Positions 46,401-55,830 of a DNA stretch of 64,000 bases are shown here, piece after piece. Numbering within the stretch: the first letter of the stretch is position 1; every line of letters begins with the position of its first letter. The stretch comes from Triticum aestivum (Eukaryota > Streptophyta > Magnoliopsida > Poales > Poaceae): positions 851,753,583-851,817,582 of the forward strand of contig NC_057801.1 of assembly GCF_018294505.1 (NCBI RefSeq). The letters run 5' to 3'. A program made the translations under genes and the position numbers. The notes beneath the pieces are model-generated. The model searched no databases. It was not told the DNA's origin and saw nothing but the letters and a program-made list of their open reading frames with translations.

Positions 46401-46753
46401 GCTTCTTTCTGCATTGCCGGCTCAGCTTCTTCCCCCATTGTTGTATCATCGTATTCAGGGAACCCATGGCCAGGATAGTCGTCGTCATCCTCTTCTTCTT
46501 CATTGTCTTCCATCATAACCCCTATTTCTCCGTGCTTGGTCCAAACATTATAGTGGGGCATGAAACCGGACTCAAATAGGTGGACGTGAATGGTTCTTGA
46601 CGTAGAGTAACTGTGACCATTCTTACAGCCAGCACATGAACAAGGCATAAAACCATCCGCCCGCTTGTTTGCCTCAGCGGCAAGCAGAAAAGTATGCACG
46701 CCATTAATGAACTCGGGAGAGCATCTGTCATCATACATCCATTGTCGGCTCAT
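43409..46753 (-). pseudogene. CACTA TNP2-type transposase, disabled
   Basis: The minus strand starts MSRQWMYDDRCSPEFINGVH, the transposase-associated domain (CSCAGCKNGH zinc-like cluster). An acidic linker follows. After a frameshift near 46,130 comes the TNP2 core (CPNDCILYRGEYEDLNACPVC, MRWHAEDRKKDGKLRVPADG, FGLSTDGINPFG, ALLFVTINDWPTLSNLSGQ, IDVMHVTKNLCVTLLGFLG). A TAG at 44,939-44,937 interrupts it. Then the DUF4218-like part reads LKSHDCHMIMTQLLPVALRG and PPSFFNIMMHVLVHLCEEI. A second frameshift near 44,330 leads to the DUF4216-like part (YYGYIEDIWELNY, VPLFQCKWVN). Domain order is as in Caspar-type elements. Two frameshifts and one stop preclude activity. Confidence 0.88.
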
Positions 46754-46861
46754 CTTCATTACACAACACCGAATAGACCAAATTAATACAAGTTCATACA
46801 TAAAGTTCATACATAAAGTTCATATACAACACTTAATTAAATGCAACATACAAATAACTCT

Positions 46862-47167
46862 CTAGCTAAAGAATTTAAATGCAACAACAAATGCGATGAA
46901 CATCGCAATTAAGGTAACAATTGATCCAACAGCATAATGATACCAAGCCACACTATCAATGGCATATTTTCTAATCTTTCTAATCTTCAACCTCATTTTC
47001 TCCATCTTGATCTTGTGATCATCGACGACATCGGCAACATGCAACTCTAATTCCATCTTCTCCCCCTCAATTCTTTTCAATTTTTCTTTCAAATACTCGT
47101 TTTCTCTTTCAACTAAATTTAACCTCTCGACAATAGGGTCGGTTGGAATTTCCGGTTCACATACCTC
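46862..47167 (-). CDS. CACTA small ORF: coiled coil plus C-terminal membrane segment
   Basis: The minus strand reads an open exon from about 47,167 (EPEIPTDPIVERLNLVEREN) through a heptad-rich EYLKEKLKRIEGEKMELELH region to YAIDSVAWYHYAVGSIVTLI, ending in a hydrophobic stretch AMFIAFVVAFKFFS and a stop. About 100 residues. The upstream exon(s) were not resolved. It lies upstream of the transposase, in the same direction. I do not know its function. A tail-anchored protein is the natural reading of the sequence. Confidence 0.55.
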   Translation of the reverse strand, partial: EVCEPEIPTDPIVERLNLVERENEYLKEKLKRIEGEKMELELHVADVVDDHKIKMEKMRLKIRKIRKYAIDSVAWYHYAVGSIVTLIAMFIAFVVAFKFFS

Positions 47168-47810
47168 CTAGATAAAAATATCTATGTCAACTTGATGGAC
47201 ATAATTTGTCATAAACACGAAATGCAACAACTAGTTTTAAAAGAGAATATACCACATCCGAATCATAACAAGGACGAGGGCCGACGGGGACGGATATCAA
47301 AACCATGGCACTATGTATAACAAACAACGTACAGGTAAGATAATTATACGAGTAACTATATATCCAAATCACATAAACATCAATTTGGTAATGTAAAACA
47401 TTCATGAACAAGAGCCTCACCAGAAGGTGGTGCCGGCGACGGGACGGTGCGGACGATCGACGGTGGTTACGACGGAGATTTAGAAGGCACTAAGTAAACC
47501 ACACCTACATATGCAAACTAAGTGTTATTTTTGTGCTCAAATTGCATATAAATCAAATACTAGCAAATATAATTATTCCTCCCAAATTAATCACTATACA
47601 AAGCATTGCAAGAGCTAATCTAGCAATGAGAGTTGAAAGGACAAAGTTGCTAACCTTTGTGATCATCTGAATGGATGGGGGCCTTCAAATCTTGACAAAT
47701 CTTGGGCAAAATTTGTGAGGAGCTCGAGGAGAGAGGGGGAAGAACAGAGGAAGTGAGGGGAAAGGGGAAGAACAGAGTGGCTCGGGGGGACAAAGGGTTT
47801 ATGTACGTCG

Positions 47811-48055
47811 ACCTTTAGTACCGGTTCGTGCCACGAACCAGTACTAAAGGTGCTGGACGGGCCCCAGACTGACAACACCTTGCCACCACCCTCTTTAGTA
47901 CCGGTTCGTGGCACGAACCGGTACTATAGGTTCGCCACGAACCGGTACTAATGAGAATGGCCGGCTAGCCATTGGAACCGGTACTATTGGACACATTAGT
48001 GCCGGCTCAAAACCAAACCGGCACTAATGTGTCTCATATTAGGTCCTTTTTCTAC
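47811..48055. repeat. CACTA right subterminal repeats
   Basis: Repeated TTTAGTACCGGTTCGTG and CACGAACCGGTACTA units, then GTGCCGGCTC/AACCGGCAC near the end. Confidence 0.87.
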
Positions 48056-48063
48056 TAGTGAGG

Positions 48064-48270
48064 CCTTCAATGGGACACTCGCTATTTCATAATAAAAGGA
48101 ATATGTGATGGTCTACAGTATCTTCATGTGGAAAAGCAAATTATTCATATGGATCTGAAGCCAGCGAACATATTAGTAGATTATAATATGGAAGCCAAAA
48201 TAACTGATTTTGGTTTATCAAGAATGGAGGAAAATGCACAAACCAAAAGTACAACCCGTGTGTCATCACC
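48064..48270 (+). CDS. Kinase exon K3, 3' piece (catalytic loop)
   Basis: Continues directly from 25,998 once the CACTA and one AGG are ignored: LQWDTRYFIIKGICDGLQYL, then IIHMDLKPANIL (catalytic loop, with Met in place of Arg, so a non-RD kinase; Asp, Lys and Asn present) and ITDFGLSRMEE (Mg-binding DFG). It ends TCATCACC|GTAAGC with two bases carried over. All catalytic residues are present, so the domain looks intact apart from the insertion. Confidence 0.9.
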
Positions 48271-48358
48271 GTAAGCATTTACCAAAACAACGAACCTTTT
48301 TTTTTACCTTTGTTACAATTCATTTTGTATGATCTATAAGTAATATTCTCTCATGCAG

Positions 48359-48482
48359 AGGATACACCGCTCCAGAATACATAGACAAAGGCAAAATGTC
48401 AGTTAAGTATGATGTGTATAGCCTGGGAATCATAATAATAGAATTGGTGATAGGACATAGGAGTATTCCCGATACTAAGAGT
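48359..48482 (+). CDS. Kinase exon K4 (activation segment end, helix F)
   Basis: Starts after CATGCAG and completes a Pro codon. It reads GYTAPEYIDKGKMSVKYDVYSLGIIIIELVI as two joined motifs: APEY (P+1 loop) and DVYSLG (helix F Asp). It ends AAGAGT|GTAAGT, phase 0. It is intact. Confidence 0.88.
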
Positions 48483-49142
48483 GTAAGTGTGTTTTACATT
48501 GTGGGTTTGGTATACATATGGATCCCTTTTTACAAATATAGCCAAAATATTTTTGTTGCATATAGTCGGAGGTTTGGTATACCTATGGATCAATACAAAT
48601 ATAAAAACATACTCTTCCGATTAAGAAGGGTAATATAGTCGCATGAGACAATAAACACCTATTTTCTGCCGCTCGTTTTACTTCCTCATGCTTCCTATAA
48701 AGTAGATATTCCCAGAGTCTAGACCAGGCAACCCCGGTCCGAAACCTTGTAACTTTATTCATCTTGTGAAAGATGTAATATGTGCTAAAGTACAGGTCTA
48801 ATATCGACTAACTTCGTTAACAACCGAATATACTCTTTCAAGTGACTTTGAGATCCATAAGCTTTCCTCAAAGGGGGAATAAGCTAAATAATAATTGAGC
48901 ACCCCATAAGTGTTTTAAGAGGAATTGGAATTACATCTCTAGTGCGCTATTACTTAATTTGCATTCCAAGTATTGGATGGCATATTGAATTTTTCATGGT
49001 GACATTGTTTAAAAGAGGTCTTTCAAAAAATAAACTGATGTATTGATTCCAAAACCGTGCCGGCATGGTTTGTCTACCCTATGCTAACACAAATTGTTGG
49101 CACTGAATATTTTGTCACTATATCAGCTTTGTCAAATGGCAG

Positions 49143-49355
49143 GTACTTAGAAGATGGAGGCATAGATTGCATAAATCAGGGAAAGAAATACTATTCCGAT
49201 GCCAACAGATAGGCGACCTCATCAAGATCGGGCTACTCTGCCAAGAAGATGACCCCTATAAGAGGCCTTTTATATCAGATATAATACGTGCTATCAATGA
49301 ACTAGAAAGCACAGATAGTAAAATCAGCAATGCAAACGAATCTACGACAGGGCAG
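49143..49355 (+). CDS. Kinase exon K5 (C-lobe end)
   Basis: After TGGCAG it reads VLRRWRHRLHKSGKEILFRC, then IGLLCQEDDPYKRPFISDII with the conserved C-lobe Arg, and a linker ISNANESTTGQ to the MSP array. It ends GGGCAG|GTAAGC, phase 0, 71 codons. A different frame of the first bases meets a stop, which supports the frame chosen here. Confidence 0.88.
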
Positions 49356-49842
49356 GTAAGCTCATGTGCTCCTCATAACTTCAATAGCTGTAACACTCCA
49401 ATTTTTCTGACATTGTTCTTTAGATATCATTGTTTTGTTTCGAAGAGAGTACATGGAAGCCAAGTCTACGCAACGTGCTCCTTAGGGAACACCTATATAC
49501 ATGTATATGCACATGAGACATACCAAGAAAGTGGATCCTACATTGTAGGAGAGGACTCTTAGATATATGCTCAGAATGTGGATGCATTCTTTCTGCGAAG
49601 CACACATATAATAAAAAATAGGAAGTGATAGTATATAGGCAAGCGAGTGTGCCTATTACCACGACCTGGTGTTTAATTCCCATCAATGTTAATCCAAACA
49701 TTTAATTAACATTTAAAAACATCCATTACCTTTTGCCTACTATTCTAATTGTAGAAATTCCCACCTTAATTAAAACAAAGCTTATGAGATTTCAGGAAAA
49801 GTACATCTCATTGTCACAAGGAATCTTGTTTTGTTCTTGTAG

Positions 49843-50331
49843 ATAAGTCGATACTTGGAGGATGACATGCTTGGAGTTGATCCGCTCGAGTTACGCTTTC
49901 CTTTTCAGCTCAATAGCCAGATATCATGCTCACCTGAGCTAACCAACGAGACAAATGCTTTTATTGCATTCAAGGTCCTGACTACAAGCCCCCTGCCATA
50001 CTATATACAACCAAATAAAGGCATTGTGGTTCCACGATCGAAGTATAGTGTCAACATAACATTGCAACCACTAGACAAGGCACCACAAGATAAGTACATT
50101 GGTGATTTCATTGTGCGGAGCACCAGAGTAAATGGGAATCTTGAGGACATAACTGAAGATATATTTAAAAGAGAGGATGGTAAATGGGTGGATGAGGTGA
50201 ATCTGACGATTACATATAAGGTTGAGGAACCCCAAGTGGATGTGCCACTTGGGTCACCTATAATTTCAGACACGAGAAATTTGCACGGTCCACAAGTATC
50301 CACAATGCTCTCAACTGAGGCAGAATCCAAG
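49843..50331 (+). CDS. MSP module B1 exon (canonical MSP/VAP-like domain)
   Basis: A 163-codon exon from CTTGTAG|ATAAGT to TCCAAG|GTGAGC. It reads GVDPLELRFPFQLNSQISCS, then LTNETNAFIAFKVLTTSPLP, YYIQPNKGIVVPRSKYSVNI and TLQPLDKAPQDKYIGDFIVR, closely following the VAP/MSP consensus (FKVxTTxPxxYxVxPxxG). A C-terminal extension (VNLTITYKVEEPQVDVPLGS and following) links to the next module. MSP/VAP domains bind short FFAT-type peptides at the ER, and the basic FKV...TT groove is kept here. It is intact and about 93 percent like the visible part of A1. Confidence 0.92.
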
Positions 50332-50816
50332 GTGAGCATAGTGACTTTGCTAAACTTATGAAGAGTTTAATCACTTTCCTTAGCAAAACATACAATTGTT
50401 TAAGAATTTAGATACAATCATCTTCGGTCTAACTACACTTGCACATAACCTGATTAATATTTTACCATACAGCATCCAATTACGTGACACATTGGTTTTC
50501 TTGTTGACAACAAAAGTGTAATCATCATTGCAATTTACTTCATTTGACTATGTCATCCATGAGTTTTATGCATTTCAAAACATAGATAAATTAAAAATTA
50601 TCATTGGGCATTCCAAAATGCATCACTTTCGTTTTTTGACTAAGAACATAATCTTGAATGTTATTTATTTGATTTGATTATATCATCTATGAGTTTTATA
50701 CATTTTTAGATTACCTTTTTATGTAGACGAGCTCAGTAGCTGCAAATCTCTGTTGAAAACAAGATCCATATATCTGGTAGCAGTGTGCCTAGTTCATTAT
50801 AACACCTAATTTCCCT

Positions 50817-51945
50817 ATAAGTAGCCTTGAGAGTCGTAAAATATGTGGACCTATAGTGCAAGTGTCCTACAATAGAATAATTCTCACTATTGAAAGGATT
50901 TAGATGGACCAATAGTGGAGTGAATAGGTATAACTATTAATTTTAGTCCTTACTTAGCAAATTCTCGATTTCTATGGAAAGGGCCTTGAGACACTTATGA
51001 AGATGTTGACACTTATGAAGATGTTGAGTTGACTCATCTCCTTCCATGCAAAAGTAATGCAACTCACTTTTTGCTGTCTCATATCTGTGGTATAGGTCTT
51101 GGTTCTCTCAATGTTCTCCTACATCTCCTTGAGACTAGTGATGTGAAGATAGGGTAACATCTCATTGTCAGAGATGCACCTCCTTATGAGCATACACGTG
51201 GAGTTGTTGAGGCGCGGATCATAGACTTCCCTTGGAGTGAGATCATTTGTGTTGACCGGGTTGAATCTGTCCTCCACAATGTCCCACAACACATAAGAGG
51301 TAAACCTTAGATGATCATGCTTAGCAATCTTCCAAAGAGAAAAGTTTGCATCTTTATCAAACAAAGGAGGCATTCTAGCAAAGTTATATTTGGTTCCTCC
51401 ACTTTGTCTTTTGGATAAGCCGGTTCATACCCAAAAGGGTTAGCACTTCGAGGTTGGTTGGAAGGATGAGTTAGTTGTGCATTGCCGTCAAGATGAACCT
51501 CACGCATGAGCGGTAGATACGCCACTCTTGCTTCCGTCCTTGCCTCATTAGAAGCTTCTAGTTCTACTTTCTGTTTGGCTAGTGCTCTAGCCAAATCCTT
51601 GGAGGAGAATATCTTATCATCATCAACCGATGGTAAGACAATTTGTTCCCCAGGATCCGAAAGCACTAGGGCCCCATCTTGATTCAACTCTCTTTACGGT
51701 AGTTAAACCACAAGTATAGAGCATGAGTGTTTGATCCCAATTGAAAGGATCGACCTAGAGGGAGTGAATAGGTATAATTACAAATATGGTTGGTTGGCCA
51801 ATGGTAATGTAGACTAGATAGTTCTATTGGTCATAGTTGCTAAAAAAAGTACCAATGTCTTTTAGAGGCATGATATACTATATATTTTATGGAAAGGTTG
51901 TCGAAAAGAAGTCTTAACACAAGCAACTATTTCTCAAAATTACTA
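50817..51945 (-). mobile_element. Insertion with copia gag-like fragment
   Basis: Copy A lacks this approximately 1.1-kb block (shared backbone ends ATTTCCCT and resumes ATTAATTAGTTCCCCTGC). The minus strand at 51,373-51,119 reads MPPLFDKDANFSLWKIAKHD, VLWDIVEDRFNPVNTNDLTP and MLIRRCISDNEMLPYLHITS, resembling the UBN2/gag region of Copia elements. A short flanking ORF (51,687-51,307) is not recognised. No LTR pair is visible, so it is a fragment. Ends are approximate. Confidence 0.55.
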
Positions 51946-52305
51946 TTAATTAGTTCCCCTGCATCACTATTTTGTTAATAATAAAATAGTGGATATACCC
52001 AAAACGAGATAGAATGACCCCTATTTGATAGGATACTTTTTACTTCTGGATAATGGCATGTTACTGAGTCATTCCACTATATAATAATAATAATAATCAT
52101 TGGGAATAGTTTAGTACGGAGGAGTTGAAAGGAAAACATGCTGGAAAATTATCTCAAAAAAGTGAAATGGGCTATACTTGAAACAAAACTTGAAAGTCAG
52201 AATTACACATTTAAATATAGATACTAGTTTAACTGCAAGTTAAAGTTCTATAATTGAATGTCTCTAATAGGCCCATTTATCCATGGATGTGGTCTTCCTT
52301 TGCAG

Positions 52306-52680
52306 ATAAGTGCATCTACCTCAGATGAGGTGATCCAGTTTGATCCCCCCGAGCTCTGCTTTCCCTTGGTGCCAGATAGAAAGGTGCTATCCTCCGTTAA
52401 AGTAATCAACATTACAGAATTGTACGTCAGTATAAGATTGTCTTTCCCAAAAGGAAACTCGGCAATGTACTTCCCAAGCAGTGACATGTTGATCATGCCA
52501 CCACGGTCCACACAATGGCTAGCAGTAATAAGAAAAGAGAAGGAAGATGCAGTAAAAGACATGCAGTTCAATGACCAAGTCTCTGTGTGGTACGCAATTG
52601 TGGCCGAAGATATCAAACTGTGCGACCTTGATTGGAAGGATTACAAGGAGAATAAGAAGTTGCCTGTCGTTCTAACAAAG
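52306..52680 (+). CDS. MSP module B2 exon
   Basis: A 125-codon exon from CTTTGCAG|ATAAGT to ACAAAG|GTAAGT, one codon shorter than A2. Landmarks are DEVIQFDPPELCFPLVPDRK, VKVINITELYVSI, LIMPPRSTQWLAV, VSVWYAIVAEDIKLCDL and KKLPVVLTK. The flanking intron sequence matches copy A on both sides, which fixes the pairing. It is intact. Confidence 0.9.
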
Positions 52681-52806
52681 GTAAGTACACTATTTTTCTT
52701 TTGATAAAGTTCACTAATTAGATTGAAAATGGCACTTTTTCCCTCTAAAATTGTTGTAGTCTGGTTACCCCTTGAATCTGTGTGTTTTTTTCTTTCTAGA
52801 ATTGTA

Positions 52807-52883
52807 GTCCCTTCGTTTCAAAATAAATGTCTTTACTTTGCACTAAAGTTAGTATAAAATTGAGACCCTTATTTAGAACGGAG
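52807..52883. mobile_element. Degenerate Stowaway MITE
   Basis: GTCCCTTCGTTTCAAAATAAAT at the left pairs with ATTTAGAACGGAG at the right, flanked by TA. Copy A has the empty site (CTAGAATCTTTTTTTGCC near 3,112). Confidence 0.75.
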
Positions 52884-53397
52884 TATTTGTTTTGCCAATC
52901 AAGGGCAGGACGTTGTTGCCACACATATAAATAATGTGTCAGGTCTTGGTTACCCAACCAAGTCATGGATAGAGCTTTTTTTAAGCATCAGTACAAACAC
53001 AAGCGCTCATATACATACGCATACACTCACGCCCTATCCCTATGAGCACCTCCGAGAGACCGAGCCAGCATATCATTTTGAGATTTACGAAGTCCCTGTC
53101 TCCTCCCACTGAAAGTGCATCGCCGGAAATCCTGAAATAAATAAATCCAGGAATAATGTGAGCACCAGGATTTGAACTCTGGTGGATTGGGAATACCACT
53201 GTCCACCTAACCATCTCAACCACAGGTTGGTTCGCAGCCATGGATAGAGCTGCTACATAAATAATGTGTCAGCTTTTTTCACTTGGATAAATAACGTGTC
53301 AGTTGACACTATCGATACTTACAAAAACCTTCACTAAATCACTGTTCATTGTATCGAACTTTTGTTCTAGCTTTGTCTGATTTAGAAACACCTTCGT

Positions 53398-54600
53398 CTT
53401 TTTATAGAAAACAAGGATTACCCCTGGCCTCGTCATCAAAGGATGCGCACAGCTATTTTATTAAATAAACTATACGAGATTCAGTTCAAGAACACAACCA
53501 GAAGAAAAAATAAACTAAAAAGAAATAAAATGCCACAACCAGAAGAAAAAAATGGTGCAAGATGCCTAAACACCTATTTTGTTGTTGGAACGCGATCCAA
53601 ACCAGTTGTAAGTATCACATGCTATCGTCTCCTAGCGGTTGCACCCATAGGGCATACACTCCCTGACTTCCGCATGACTATGTAATAACCACACATGGAT
53701 CCGTGTAGACGCCATGAATATAACCTCCAAAAAGTTTGTGATATTGATTCGCCTAAAAATAATGTCATTCGGACAGTTTCAAATTGCTCAAAGTAACGCA
53801 CAAACTCCCGCGTGCATTTGTGTCGTTGTTGTATTAGGCTCAACCCCAATTAATCAATTGCCAGACAAATTTGAGACCGTACTAGGTAGGTGGAAAAATA
53901 TTAAAAGACACATGGCCACAATAACATGGCTAGTGGGCATGAGAAATAAATGTTGAATTGTCTCCTCTTGATCTCAAAAGCAACATTGTTTTACCCTCAC
54001 ACCTACGTTTCGCCAAGTTGTCCTTTGTTAAAATTACTCCCATGTGTACAAACCAGATAAAACCTTGAATTTTAAATGCACCTTAATTTTCCAAATATGG
54101 AGTGACCTAGGAATTGGTCCAATATTAATCAAGTCGACATAATACATTGAAGTGAGAATATGCCTGAAACTAAAAGTTTCAAATGGAATTTATCTGATAC
54201 ATTATGCAGACTGACCTCCATCAACCAACTAAATGTATCCACTTATCCCATTGTTCCCTCACTAGTGTCCGCTATAACTGAATGTTTAAGGGAACATAAA
54301 GAAATATTAGACTCACAAAGGCATCCTTACACTGTACAATGTTATAAAGCGTTGGATATTGCAAGGCTAAAGGCGTCTTCCCAGACAAGTATCCTCCAAG
54401 AATCTAGTAGTTCGGCCATTTGCAATGCTAAATTTGCCCTATTAAAGAAAGTGACATTTGTGTTCATCAACCCCTTCCAAAAAAGAGAATCATTCGTCTG
54501 CGCCGTAACTTGTGCTAGTGCTTTGGAGTCCATGAAAGATGAGAGGCTGACAGACAAGTGGTAGGTACACAACTAGTAAAGCAAAGCTAGTAAATATATG
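53398..54600 (-). mobile_element. Decayed LINE 3' fragment
   Basis: Starts with a T-run and a Triticeae LINE 3' motif (GGATTACCCCTGGCCTCGTCATC). The minus strand carries scattered pieces of the RT C-terminal and zf-RVT region in several frames: NDSLFWKGLMNTNVTFFNR (about 54,490), CALLWAIWN-like and PNDIIFRRINITNFLEVIF (about 53,720-53,810), and GCNRxETIACDTYNWFGSRS (about 53,600). Many stops are present. Copy A lacks the block. Confidence 0.68.
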
Positions 54601-55830
54601 CAAGGTAATGATCATCTTGCCTGGCATCTCGCTTGGAAGATAATCGAATCAATGAAGTAGTCGAACAAACATAGTCGGACTAATCCGCGCACTTCGCTAC
54701 GTAACCGGACGCTATTGAGAAAAGCCAACTGGAAAGAACTATTGACACGGTAAACACACATATCATAACCATGGCATGATGTATAACCAAATATGATGCA
54801 TGTTCAATTTAATGAGTCATGGCATGGCAAGATGCAACAAACAACTACTACACATTAGGTGAAGCTCAATATGCAACGAGTTGCATATTGACGAAACTCC
54901 ATGTTCAAACATTTAGTTCCATCTTGTTTAGCTACTCATCTGTTGGCCCAGATCGCGACGTTGTCGAGTACCTTCGGACAATACATGTGTACGAGCTTGT
55001 CCGATTAGCTTCCGAGCCGCCGGACGACGGAGACGCAATACGCACGTACTTTTTTTTTTGCGGGTGAATACGCACGTACTAGCTAGCTTAGCACGCGAGA
55101 CTAGCACAGGAGACACGCTCAGAGTTGATCGCAAAAGGCTCGTGTCGAGCCTTTGGATTTTTAGTGCTTTCATCGATCTGGTGTTACAACGTAGGGGTAT
55201 ACGGGTATTTATATTAGCTACTAGCCTATTACAATACCGAATCGGTGACTGCTTCTAGTCCAAAACGGACAGGACATCAACAACGTGGTCGATTCCAACA
55301 TCATCAACTTTAAATGTTGTTAAACAACGGAAGAGGTGAAACATAAGTAAACTAACTATCTAGTCAATTTAAATGAGGCCAAACAACAAATAACAATTCC
55401 GAAAAACTCTCCATATGTAGTTTTTAAATTGGTACTGTTCTGTCCTAAAACTTATTTATTGTTGTTAAACATGGAACGTAAATGCACCATGTTAATTTAC
55501 ATGTTTTTGTAATCAAGTTAACTCGGAGCTGCGGTTATTTAGTTTTGAGAAAACCATTTAGCAAGTTATTAATGCAAATTAATGCAAACATAAAATTTAA
55601 TCATTATTAATATGCGTGCAAGTTGCATATTATGAAACTACATGAAATTCTGCCCAAGTTACATATATGACATGTCATACTACGATGCACGGTTATTTAG
55701 TTATTAGCATTTTAAAATCATGGCATTTTTTGTAATGCCTATGCTAGAAATTAGCTAAATTCGCGGAACTGGAAAAAAACATGCACTAGGCCCAATCAGG
55801 TGAGCATCGGATAGGTATCACACGCATAGG
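54601..55830. other. Non-coding intron stretch
   Basis: AT-rich intron of copy B without a recognised gene. It includes the 16-bp micro-insertion at 55,051-55,066. Confidence 0.5.
55037..55080. mobile_element. 16-bp retro-insertion scar with 14-bp duplication
   Basis: AATACGCACGTACT occurs at 55,037-55,050 and 55,067-55,080. Between them is TTTTTTTTTGCGGGTG, which looks like the last few bases and the poly-A tail of a LINE-type element in reverse. Confidence 0.65.

Larger units (their letters stand above)
25999..48060 (-). mobile_element. 22-kb CACTA (En/Spm, Caspar-like) element in kinase exon K3
   Basis: The left end is CACTAGTGCAGAACCGGG and the right end, inverted, is CACTAGTAGAAAAAGGAC. 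AGG flanks both sides, the 3-bp duplication expected for CACTA. Subterminal TTTAGTACCGGTTCG-type motifs in both orientations crowd both ends. The genes run right to left: small coiled-coil ORF, TNP2 transposase, then (after LINE-A) the 30,836-31,276 ORF, the Ptta-type ORF and the Ulp1-like ORF. The element is not autonomous now because its transposase is broken. Without LINE-A and LINE-B it would be about 11.8 kb. Removing it with one AGG restores the kinase frame. Confidence 0.92.
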
